From Pythium myriotylum (lineage: Eukaryota; Oomycota; Peronosporomycetes; Pythiales; Pythiaceae): 64,000 nucleotides of DNA. The translations under genes and the position numbers were made by a program. The notes under the pieces were generated by a model that was given only the letters and a program-made list of their open reading frames with translations, was not told where the DNA came from and ran no database searches. The DNA is taken from contig JALJCQ010000030.1 in assembly GCA_023091665.1 (NCBI GenBank), positions 1,614,501 to 1,678,500 on the forward strand, written 5' to 3'. Positions 43,937 through 54,410 of this stretch are shown here, piece by piece; the stretch's first letter is position 1; every line of letters starts with the position of its first letter.

Positions 43937-45485
43937 ATGTCAAATGCTAGTGACCCGGCGAATGGCTCACAACTGAGCTCCATGCGGTGCCACTACGAGG
44001 TGCTTGCAGTCGAGCGCGACGCCGCGGCGGGCGACATCAAGAAGGCCTTCCACCGGCAGGCGCTCAAGTGGCATCCGGACAAGCACCAGAAGAACGGCAT
44101 CTCGAGCGAAGAGGCCACGCAGCGCTTCCAGGAGATCCAGAATGCGTACGAAGTGCTGAGCGACCCGCACGAGCGCAAGTGGTACGACGAGCACCGCGAG
44201 CAGATCCTTCGCGGAGACGACGGCGATGCGGATGGCGAGAGCGAGAATGACATCAATCTGTTCCGATTCTTCAGGTATGTGATGCTGCACGCACACGTGC
44301 AAGTGTATATTGATCTGACTGATTATGAACCCATCGTATCCAACAGTGCGTCAGTTTACGCGGGTTTCGGCGACGACGAGAAGGGCTTCTACGCCGTGTA
44401 CAGCGCGCTTTTTGAGAAGGTACGCTGGTTTCATGAGCTGAGACCACGTCTAGGGTCTGATCATTTGTGTCTGCTAGATTGATGCCTTGGACCTGGAGAG
44501 CGTCGGGTCCGGCGCCCGCCGAGCGCCAGTGCTGGGCACGAGTCAGACACCCATCGACGAAGTAAACGAGTTCTACCGTCACTGGACATCCTACGTCACC
44601 CAGCGTAGCTTTGCGTGGGTTGACGAATACAAGACCACAGACGCACCAACGCGCCAAATCCGCCGCGCCATGGAGAAGGAAAACAAGAAGCTCCGTGATG
44701 TGGCCAAGAAGGCGTTCGCCACAGATGTACGCGAACTCGTGGAGTTTGTGCGCAAACGAGATCCTCGAATGGCCGCATACCTGAAGAAAAAAGAAAAGGA
44801 GCGTGAGCAGCAGGTCCAGCTTGAGGAGCAACGAAAGAGAGAGAAGCAGGCAGCGTTTGAGGCCCAGCGACAGGCGTTTCAGCAGCAAGAGCTCGAGAGG
44901 TGGGACAATGATGAGCACGAAACTAGCAGACTTGCTGAGGACCACATTCAAGAAGAGATCGAGAAGCTTCGCCGGAAAATGGATGCTGAGTTGTTGCTCT
45001 GCGAGATCTGTAACAAGACCTTCAAGTCGGATAAGCAGCTGCAGAACCATTTGACTTCAAAAAAGCACAAAGATCGTGAGATCGAGTTGGGTATCGTGAG
45101 CGAGTTTGATCTAGTTGAGGACGCACTCGACAAGGAACTTCAGGCGGAGATTGAAGAAATGAAACGCGCCAAGAAAGCCCAGGAGGCAACTCAGCACTCT
45201 GAAGGATGCGAGGAAACTGCGAATCGTGCACCGGATCAACAAGATGATGATGTGGTAACTGCTAGAGCCGAAGCGGAAGAGGCTGCACGGCGAGAGAAAG
45301 AACGGATTCGTAGGGAGAAAGAGGAGAAAGCCGCGGAAAAACGACGAGAACGCAAGGATGCGCGCAAAACCAAGAAGAAAGAAGAGGTCGAAAAGATTGT
45401 TAGTGCAGCCAAAAAGAAAGAAATTGAGGAGGACGATGAGGAAGGTCGGCGCGGTAAGGGGACACGTGGAAAGAAGAAGAAATAG
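43937..45485 (+). CDS. DNAJC21: DNAJC21/JJJ1-type J-domain zinc-finger protein
   Basis: Exons 43937..44274, 44347..44419 and 44478..45485, introns 72 and 58 nt, give 472 aa. The J-domain (~18-90) has HYEVLAVERDAAAGDIKKAF and the HPD tripeptide in KWHPDKH. Exon 2 supplies VYAGFGDDEKGFYAVYSALF, a hallmark of this subfamily. Then follow FAWVDEYKT, RRAMEKENKKLRDVAKKAF and VRKRDPRM. A C2H2-type U1-like finger (LLCEICNKTFKSDKQLQNHL then KKH) lies near 330, and the rest is a Lys/Glu helix. JJJ1 recruits Hsp70 to late cytosolic pre-60S ribosomes. eIF6 in the same window acts in that pathway, but the genes are 40 kb apart and no link is implied. Confidence 0.95.
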
Positions 45486-45510
45486 AGGAATTGAGTGAGA
45501 GGTTATGGCT

Positions 45511-47294
45511 CTATTGATTGCTCCCTGCTGCCGCAGACTTCAACGTAGTCGCACATTCTGCACACACCGGCATCCACTTGGATGCCGCGCACTTAGTGAC
45601 AGCCGACGCATATTTACAATTGAAGCATTTGATGGTATCGGCTTCTTCTGGCTGCTCCTCGTGGTTACCCGCATTTGTTGGAACCACCACCAGTCCACCC
45701 CCGCACTTCTTATCCTCCAAGACCATTTGAGTTCTCTCCCGCTCTTCTTTCCAGGCTGCCACTCGCGCTCGTTGTGCTTCACGCCGCTCATCATTCTGGC
45801 GTTTTCTTACGGCCATATCCTCACACACTCTCTTCGCAAGCACATCGTAGTTATTGTGTACTTGTTCGAAGAGCCAGTGAAGCCCTTGTTCGAGTCGTTC
45901 GTCGACGATGTTATTGTTGCTTGCTGGCTTGGCAATGCATGGGACAAGCTTAACGTTGAGGAATTGGGAAAGTCCGAGGTGGTGATGCAGCATGCTTTCC
46001 GGTAGGGCGTTAGGTTGGTCTCGCTTGTTGGCAAACCTGCGTGGAGGCAACGGTAAGTCGAAGTGGAATCCCGTGGCGTGTTGAATATACATTGCGAGTC
46101 CTCACAAGAGAAGAGGCTTGCCAACCATATTTTCGTGACACATGGTATCACGCAGCAGTTGTGACGCTTCCGACAGGGACGATTCCTTTGACGAATCGAT
46201 AACATACACAATGCCATGGGCCTGAAGTTGTACATGTTAAGGATTGTTTCATAAGGCAATTTTTGGCAACAAGCACTCACGTCTGCGTAGTACTCCGTCC
46301 ACACGTTTCGAAATGCTGGTCCCCCTCCAAGGTCGTAGAATGTCGCTGACCCCGTCTCGGTTTGGAATGCCACGGATGTAAAGCCAGCACTCGGCACATG
46401 CTCCTTCTCCAGATCGCCCTGGAGTGTTGACAGTAGTGTCGTCTTTCCGGCACCGTCGATACCGATGATGAGGATGACAATCTCCACAGTTTGCGAAGTA
46501 GATGCACTGCCACCAGCAAGAATTTCTTCCGTTTGATTGTTGGTCAGAACATCGCGTGATGCTTCAATTGGCTTAATGCACATGCGATGTACATTATGCT
46601 CGATTTTGCCGTCGTCGTAGCGGACAGAGACGAGGTCCTTGGAGGAGTCAACGGCCGTGATCACGGCAGGATAATATCGAGGCCGACCTTTATACCGACA
46701 TTGCACGCGGTCATTGACTTTAAGACTGATATACTCATAGTGCTGAGAAGAATCGGATATCGAGTTGTTGCTCCCGACAACAATGCGTGCGGCCACGATG
46801 TCCTTGATGAAGCCTAATCAACAGAATAGTAATGGCGATCACTATCGAGATTCGTTTGCACAGAATGAGAGAGACCTACCAGTGACCGAGCTTGGCTTTT
46901 CGCGTAAGATTTGGTGGGCTAGGTCGTCCATGACCGGGATAACACTGGTCGACATGAAGTCAACCATTTTCCGTCGGTTGGACACTTTCCTTGCGTAGCT
47001 GACCGTTGTTCCATTCGGAGTAGAGCGCCTATTTCGGAAGCGTCCGGCCTTTTCTTCATCAACATAGTCATGGATAAAGTCATAGATGCTCTCTGGTTGG
47101 TAGAGAAGCAGAGACTCTATCAGTGGCATGAGCACGGGGTCCACGAAGCGCCGTAGGTACTCGTGGTCGTCGTCACCGGCAGACTTTCGCGGCGTCGCTA
47201 CAAACCGACGTGAGTATCGCGCGTGTCACCTGGAATGATCCTTTCCCATACCGGAGAGTCCCCGTCTTTCTCCACTCGGAGCTGCTGCCGCCAT
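45511..47294 (-). CDS. ARL13: ARL13-type ciliary GTPase with N-terminal RIIa-like and Tudor-like extension
   Basis: Exons on the minus strand: 47252..47294, 46880..47197, 46281..46813, 46106..46221 and 45511..46036; introns 54-69 nt, giving 511 aa. Residues ~28-65 (EYLRRFVDPVLMPLIESLLL) resemble an RIIa/Dpy-30 dimerisation helix pair. Residues ~152-195 (NDRVQCRYKGRPRYYPAVIT onward) resemble a Tudor/agenet barrel. The GTPase follows: G1 GIDGAGKTT, G3 YDLGGGPAFRNVWTEYYAD (Gly in place of the catalytic Gln, as in ARL13B) and G4 ANKRDQP. The C-terminal helix (EQGLHWLFEQVHNNYDVLAK onward) matches ARL13B. A CxxC...CxxC pair ends the protein (CFNCKYAS...PVCAEC). Expected role: Arl3 activation and ciliary membrane traffic. 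Confidence 0.9.
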
Positions 47295-47423
47295 GCTCTG
47301 TCGCGTTCGTCCGTGGCTGGGAATGGCAGAGACTCGCACTCGAGAGGAGCCATTTTAGAGATGGCTACGCTTCTCTGACTTGTCGTCGCCTGTTTGCGCG
47401 CATTTCACCCAATCATCTTCTTT

Positions 47424-47829
47424 TCATAGGAAATCGCCGTCGTTGATTGGCTTGTGCGTTATCATCGCGGCGGAAAATAGCCAGCTGGCTGCACTGTTCT
47501 TCCTGCGACGGCGACGCCGCCACAAATCGCTCGACGCTACGTGGATGAAGGCAGGCACTCTCTTCCCTCGCCGCCTCGCTACACTGCTCACTGTATCGCG
47601 TCTCGACGAGGCGCCGATCAAGTCAGTGGCCTCACCCATTGAAGTTGCCGGTTCCCCATCCACCTCCACCCATCGCGTTCTCAAGGGCTGGTGGACGACC
47701 GTGGGACTGCGGCGGTGGGCAACCCCACGAAAAGCGAATAGCGCGGGCAGTGCCCAGAGCCGCACATGTCGCAGTCGACAGCGCTCGCCGCCGCGCAGCC
47801 GCCAGCCTTCGCACCGTGGACAGCGCCAT
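47424..47829 (-). CDS. Small predicted mitochondrial protein of unknown function
   Basis: Proposed exons (minus strand) 47636..47829 and 47424..47502 with a 133-nt intron (GTGAGG...CAG), giving 90 aa. The start MALSTVRRLAAARRRALSTA is a textbook mitochondrial presequence. The mature part contains a Gly-rich piece (NAMGGGGWGTGNFNG) and a hydrophobic segment (SAASWLFSAAMITHKP) that could be one membrane helix, as in small respiratory-chain subunits. An alternative acceptor at 47584 keeps frame and adds a basic stretch (shorter 52-nt intron), and an upstream ATG at 47868 is possible. I recognise no family. It lies 130 bp upstream of ARL13 in the same orientation. Confidence 0.5.
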
Positions 47830-48241
47830 TACCTGCTGCCGCGGCAGACCCGCCTCGGCCACCCGCATGTCGTCGAGCAGAGCTGCTCGTCCTTTCTCGT
47901 GGCTCCATTGCGACTGTCATGTCCAAGCCCTAATCGCCGAATATGACACTTCGATGTCGCCACCTGGCGTGGGCAAAACGCCTTTTGCTCCAATCCGACG
48001 CTTGGGAGCTAAATTTAAACCAATCGTATCGACGTCAACAGGTTATTACCAGGCGACTGAAGCCCGACACAGATGGCCTGAGTCCGTGAGTACTGCGGGA
48101 AGTCTTGTTACAAGCCCCCCCAACCTCGTCCTATGCAGCGCTTCATTTGGTCTGAACAAGCAGAACGTGCGAAGAAGCGCGAGCAGAGGTCGCTTCCTGA
48201 GTCTTCTATCTGTGGCCGCCGGCGTCTTAGTCCGCGAGCGA
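47830..48241. other. Divergent promoter region, mitochondrial protein / receptor pseudokinase
   Basis: About 410 bp. A plus-strand TTCATTTGGTCTGAAC (48142..48157) is a fair initiator-like match ~85 nt before the kinase-like gene's ATG. A 300-nt open frame crosses the region in the kinase frame but has no signal peptide or protein-like composition. Confidence 0.4.
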
Positions 48242-50558
48242 ATGACGATGCGGCGCGAGCTCTTCGCGGCCGCCGGCAGCGCCGCCAGTGGAAGCGGGCA
48301 GCTGGCCGGCAGCGCCTGCACGCGCGCCACGCGCAACACGCTCTCGACGCAGTGCTACTCGGCCTGCGACCAGCAGTACCCGCTCTGCGTCAACTACGCC
48401 GCGCTGCCGGCCAACGCAGCCGACAGAGAAGGAGACGGAAACTACTACTACCAGGGATGCCCGACCAACATGACCACGTGCCACTCGGCCGTCGGCGACG
48501 CGCAGTGCCAGCTCCAGTGTCTCCAGTCCAAAAACACAGTCAACACCGAGTGGATCCTCGACGTCGCGCCGCCTCAGACAGACCGTCTCGAGACTTCGCT
48601 CTTCGTGCAAGTCGAGAAGCTCAGCCTGCCCAAGACGCTGGTGCATATGTGAGTTGTCGCGAGTGGACGCTCCACTCACTCCAGAGAATTCTGACTCTTT
48701 CGGTCCTCGTCCACAGGAAACTTGTCGGTACAACTGAGCACACGCGGAAGGTGCCAATTACGTTCGAGAAGGATACATTCCAGAGTGGAACCGGGCTCCA
48801 GAAGATCACGCTGATGGATTTGGGAATCGGCAACATCTCCATGAACATCTTCCCCGCCAACCTCTCAACGCTGTAAGTCACCACTGGCAACGCCGCCAAT
48901 AGCCACGTTGCATGACGACTCATTCGGGTGCTTCGAAATGCTCAGGATCATGCAGCGCACTTTGCTCACCGAGTTCGAACCGGTCGGGGGAGAAAAACTG
49001 AACAACCTGCGTGTTCTGTACGTTCCCCACGTCCGCTTTCCCATCTTCACTGTTCTTCACTCACCAACTTCTCCACTTGCACAGCGATCTGAGCGAGAAC
49101 TATCTCACCGCAATCCCCAAATCCGTCTTCACCTTTCCGAATCTCACCGAGCTCCGACTGGAAGGCAACAACATGACAAACGTCGAGCTCACGTCTGCCG
49201 AGCTCGCCTTCCTTCGTGGCCTGACAACTGTCGGACTCACAATCGAGCCTCCTAAATCGTGCGCTCCGGGCTATACTCTTTACACGTGGGACTCGAACAC
49301 AATCTGCTACAAGGACGTTGGAGCTACCGATAGTAGTATGAGCGACAACTTCCCACAGAGCGACAGTGGCCCGACTAGCTCGACCACGACGAAGTCTAGC
49401 AAGATCGGGATCATCATCGCTTCACTAGTCGCTGCTGTCGTTCTTGCTATCCTTGTGGGCATCTTCTTCTTGAAACGAGCCAAAAAGCGTAAGAACGAGG
49501 CTCGCAAATCCTTGATGGCGGAAGAGAAGCCTAAGTCCAAGATTGCGGCGGGTATGCGCGCAATGATATCAAGTAAGCCAAACGAGTTGGCCGATCCACT
49601 GAGGGATGGTAGCGGCGAACTCACTCCGACGCGCAAGGCAACATTCCGTGAAATTCCTGCTGCTGAAGTGCGTGTGATTGATGTTGTTGCTGAAACAAGC
49701 ATTGTTACGGTGTCTTTGGGCGAGTACAACAAGAAGAAGGTTCTCGTCAACCGCTTGCGAGTGTCAGACGATCCGGCTGAGAATTGCGAAACAGCGCTCG
49801 GTGTAACTCCTGTGGTTGCTCAGCTCCGCCACCCCCAGCTTCTCTTGGTGCTAGGTTTCATGTGGGAGGATGTCCATACCATGAGCGCGATCTGTGAGCA
49901 CATGAACCGAGGTACTCTGGAAGATTACCTATTGGCATCGAGTACGTCATTGACGTGGCGCAATTTCAAGCTGAAGGCCGCGATGGATATCGCAGGCTGT
50001 CTGATGTATCTGCACGGGCAGACCCACAAGCTCACTTACGACGCTCTCAGTGGTCGAACAGTGTTCGTGGACTCGGAGAAGGGCTGCAAGCTGAGTACGA
50101 TGATCGCTTGTCTTCCAAACGGTTTGGTCAAATCTCACCTTGCGAAGTCCACGCGTGGTTTCTGTGCACCCGAAGTCATGGCGGGTGATGAATCGACACC
50201 CTCGTCCGACATGTACGCGTTCGGTGTGCTCCTTGCGCAGCTCGATACCTGCGAGACCGCAGACGAAATGATCCGCAGCTCATTGCGTCAACGCAGCGCG
50301 CGGGATATGACCAGTTTTACAGACTCCAATGGTCCATCGACTTCGCTCCCTGAAGACTTCACCGCATCATCAGGAAGTCGTGGGAGTCGAGCACTCAGCG
50401 GTAGTAGCGGGAGCAGCTCCAGTTTGCTGTCCATGTTTTCTTTCACGAACGACTGCCCGGACGTTGTCAAGGAACTGGCGTTCTCATGCCTGCAGATTGA
50501 CCCATCGTCTCGGCCTAGCGCTCAGTACGTGACCGCGATGCTGCAGCATTCAATGTAA
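48242..50558 (+). CDS. LRR receptor-like pseudokinase A
   Basis: Exons 48242..48648, 48717..48872, 48946..49017 and 49085..50558, all phase 2 junctions, give 702 aa. The ectodomain has paired cysteines (residues ~25-95), Asn-X-Ser/Thr sites, then LRR units (ITLMDLGIGNISMNIFPANL, LTEFEPVGG..LNNLRVL, DLSENYLTAIPKSVFTFPNL). One membrane helix follows at ~320-340 (IGIIIASLVAAVVLAILVGI). The kinase-like domain (~400-700) keeps an APE-type FCAPEVMAG and DMYAFGVLLAQLD, but the beta-3 Lys is Asn (VLVN), the catalytic loop reads TYDALSGRTVFV and DFG is absent (KLSTMI). It should bind partners rather than phosphorylate. The start is uncertain: no clear signal peptide follows the ATG at 48242, so an upstream exon may be missing. 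Confidence 0.85.
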
Positions 50559-51064
50559 TATTGAGCACGGGATATCGGGAGCTGAGATCAATCGAAGATC
50601 TCTTTTCGACACCTATTATCGGCTCTACCAGTTTTGACATAATCCGCGCAACTATCTAATAAGCCCACACAATACAAACGCAATCAAGGAAAATTGTGAC
50701 ACAGTGGAGCTCTTTTTCGTATTGGCATGCGACAGTGGTGCTTCTAATTGAAGATCTGGTCGCTTGTATTTAGACCCAAGGTTCGTGCGAGCACCATTGC
50801 TTGAATCTGCCAAGACAGTGCTCAGAACTTCAAACCTGAACGCCCTTGCTCAATGCGACGGAGAAATTGGATTGGTTTTGGGATAATGGGTGGGGTCTCT
50901 ATAATAAGGGCTCGTCGAAGGCCGATGCCCATCCAGGAATCCATGTGGCCATCCCGAACTGAGACACCGACGCGCCACTTGCAGTGTCGGTGATACATAC
51001 GTTCCGCGAAGTCCGTGCTCAAGTCCGTGCTCAACCGATAGCTTCCAGTTTCCAGCTCGACAAT
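50559..51064. other. Intergenic region without supported gene
   Basis: About 500 bp between pseudokinase A and the RasGEF gene. AT-rich 3' sequence, then a CT-mixed promoter region. No coding frame, repeat or RNA gene is supported. Confidence 0.4.
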
Positions 51065-54000
51065 ATGGCCGATGGACAGTCACAAGGAGTCGTGGCTATC
51101 AAAGAAGGTCACATCTCCGTACGGGGCCACTTCATGGTAAGCCATCTCGACAACGTGAAGCACGAAGACGCGATGCTGACTCACAAGCGTTTCCAATAGT
51201 GGCGAGATCGCTATGTGGTCGTCGAACATGGGAGGGTCTTGATACTAAGAAGTAACAAGAGTTCCATCAAGGCTAAGGTACAATGACACGAGTATTAAGA
51301 GAGCAAACCACAACTGACGTTGCTGCATAGATTGATTTGCTCGACGCAAGCACCCGCGTGGTGTTCCATGAAGACCACACCCAGCTGACGATTTTCACGC
51401 ATTCCCACACGACAGTATTTAATTGTGGCTCGACTGGCGAGCGTGATGCATGGGTTGGGGCGCTCTTCACAGCAAAGGGTGAGCATTCCGGCGACACCGA
51501 CTGCGAGACGAGTGATATTGTTCTATCGTCGATGGAGGAAAATGAAAAAGAAAAGCAGGCGAAGGACCATGTCATACGTGAGGCGTCCGAGCGAGAACCC
51601 TCTGTCGACGAAGACACAGAGAACGAGTACAATGAGACGCTCTTGGCACTACATGATTTGAGAAGCTCAATGATGCAATGTCACATGTCTCTGATCGGGT
51701 CTCACGTCGAGAGCGAAGACGAAGACGAGCTTCCGTTTCGACAGTCTCAGCTTGCTCGCAGTTCCGTACCACGTCTATCGACTGACGAAGACGCGGTCAA
51801 GAAGCGGACAATAAACTCGCTTGTTGGCTTCATCCGTACACTTCAGCATGGTGGCCGCGCAGTCCTCTTGCATTTGGACGTTATCCAATCCGTTGCTGGT
51901 ATCTCGCTCGAAGAAATCCTGAGCGCGATTGGAGACAAGCAGCGAGACAAACAGCAAGCATCATCTGCTGCTATAGGGCTGCAGAAACTCCACATCGCGA
52001 CGTTTGTTAGGTACATTCTCTTCCACCCTCTGTACGCAAAGCACCCGGAGATTACTCAGAACTCCGAAAGGATCGATTCTCTCGTTGACCGCTACTTCCC
52101 GCACTGCCGGCTACGCAGATTCAGTCATGATATTGAGCAGGGATCCAGTGTTCACGCATTCGAACTGGACGCAAGCTGGCAACGTAAGGACGACCACCAA
52201 GAGAGTCCAAAGAGCGTGCCGCACATTGCACGAGTTACTCCGTTGTCCTTGACAAAGCCGGAACTGATCGCGCTCAAGAAGAAACGGCATTCGTTTCCGA
52301 ACATTTCGTCACCACTACAACTTGGACCACTCGTCGCCCAGTCGTGTACCTCCAAGGTTGAGGCCTCGGTCTCTATCACACTCAACGCGAAGCGCAGCAG
52401 TTCGGACCACTTGTCGAGTCAAGGCTCAGAGTATGTCGGCGCGTCCAAGAACGATTCAGACCTCTTCTACGACGACATCCTCCCTGATCCACTTCGAAAT
52501 CTCTTATGGAAATACTCATGCCAACAAGTCGCAGAGCAACTATCAATCCTCCACCAGCAGCAACTTGCTAAGATCACGCTCTGGGAGTTTGTGCACGTGC
52601 CAAAGCAATCGGCCAAGGCGATCACAGATCACTTTAATCGTCTGGTTGCTTATTTTGTGTGGTCAGTGCTTGTCGAGGATACTCCCAAAGACCGCGCTGA
52701 GACCATCGAAAGCATCATTACAATTGCCACGATAGCAAGTGCAGCGCCACTGAACAACTTCCACTTGGTGATGGCGTGTGTTGGATGTTTGGGCGACACG
52801 CCACTGATGCCATCACGATTACCTCTCACGTGGAAGCGAGTGCGACCAAAATTCAAGGTGCAGCTTGGAGCGTTAAGAACGCTCTGCGACCACTCGGGTG
52901 GCTTTGATACTCTTCGAAAACGCCAGGCGAGTGAAAGCAGCAAAGGGTCATGTATCCCGTTCATTGGCGTGATAGGTGTGACGCTAGAACGGCTGAGACT
53001 CGTCCCCTACCTTAGTGCCTCTCCAAAGCTGGGCCTGCTCGACCTCGACAAGATTGATAGACAATTTGTAGCCGTCGCCTCCATCGAGAGCGCGATGATG
53101 AGACCGTACAAGACCCATCCCATCAAAGACCTTCAACAATGGGCATCGACCAAGCTGACCACGATAGATGCGTTTGTGTCGCCGAGACTGCTACAGCTGC
53201 GTTCTCAACAATTGCTCGCTACAGAAACACTCCTGCAGAGTGGGTCTCGCCACTCGTCGTTGTATCGGTCAAAAAACACACTTGGAGTCCCAGGCAGCTC
53301 AGATGGCTCCGCTGAAGGAGGCCCTCCACTGTTACCGTTCCATGAAATTTGTAGTCTTCTCGTCTCAACTCAAGAGATTTCGGAGCGGATCGGCGTTGCA
53401 GTGGAGGCACTATTGGCGGACGATCGCCAGCCGCTGGCAAGTCGGCTCCGCAAATTCCACCAGGAGTTCAAGCAGTGTGGATGCCACTCGGCGGTTCAAG
53501 TCGTACTCGCAGGTGTGCGGAATTGCGCGGACCTCCTCAAGCGTGAGTTTATTGCCCAAAAGTCCTTCGAGGTGATGCAGCTCTCCGGTCTGGATGAGAA
53601 CTCGATCCAACTCGAGCGAGGCGTCTACGCATGCATCCACCTCGCAGTGACTCGACCTATTGCGACGTGGCTTTTCACCAAAGTGCGCCATGCCTTCGTG
53701 GACGAGGATAAGCGCGTCTACGACCTCTTGATCTCGTCGCTCGCTGACCGGAACCCTGACTCGAGGCGTACTCGCTGCTGCTCGTTCGACAAGACTGGAC
53801 TTTCACCGATCGAGCTACTTTCTTCGCTCTACGAAGAGTTTCGAGATATCTCCCATGACGCGGACGCATCCGTACGGGTCCACCAGTGCCGGGAGATCCT
53901 CTGGACATGGACCAAGACCCCTTACAGCGTGCTAGTGTTGCTCCAGCAGACGCTCGACGTGCTCTTCTTGTCGCGCGAGCTCCGCGACACGCTGGATCTC

Positions 54001-54120
54001 CTCGAGGCTGCGATCTCGTCGCTCGGCAAGCGGTCGTCCGTTCGCGCTTCGTTCGCAGGTGCGAGCAGCAAAAGCCTCAGCGGCGAGGGCGATGTGCAGC
54101 CGCCCGAGCGCATCCCTTGA
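51065..54120 (+). CDS. PH domain-RasGEF (CDC25-type) protein
   Basis: Exons 51065..51136, 51200..51277 and 51331..54120; introns 63 and 53 nt (GTAAGC...TAG, GTACAA...TAG), phase 0, giving 979 aa. Residues ~8-105 form a PH domain split by both introns: AIKEGHISVRG, WRDRYVVVEHGRVLIL, and TGERDAWVGALF with the conserved Trp. Residues ~170-250 may be the REM-like N-module. The CDC25 catalytic domain spans ~430-690: LWEFVHVPKQSAKAITDHFN, ETIESIITIATIASAAPLNN, TWKRVRP and SCIPFIGVIGVTLERL. It should activate a Ras-type GTPase at phosphoinositide membranes. The C-terminal ~280 residues are helical and unassigned. The gene lies between two receptor pseudokinase genes. Confidence 0.87.
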
Positions 54121-54410
54121 ACCTCAAGAAGAGCTGCTCACGAGAGTGAACCCATTCTATGTGACGTTGGCGTCGTCACATCGTGCTTTCGTGATCCAAC
54201 TGTCCCCAAACATCAATGGCAACGTCAACATTTTCAGCACGTTTCATTGGCCAATATTTACCATCAGTGACTAACCCACTTTCCGTAGATACGCATCCGA
54301 GTTGTCATTACAAGGTGAGTTGGTAGGAATATACTGGTGTTTACCTCTGAAGAACTAACCGTAAAACGGAAACACCACAGTTAATTAACCCTGTTTAGAA
54401 AGTTTTGCGA

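Noticed and set aside
47639..48241. Upstream extension of the pseudokinase A frame (about 200 codons)
   Set aside because: No ATG-proximal signal peptide, noise-like composition, and it overlaps the minus-strand mitochondrial-protein candidate and an initiator-like motif.
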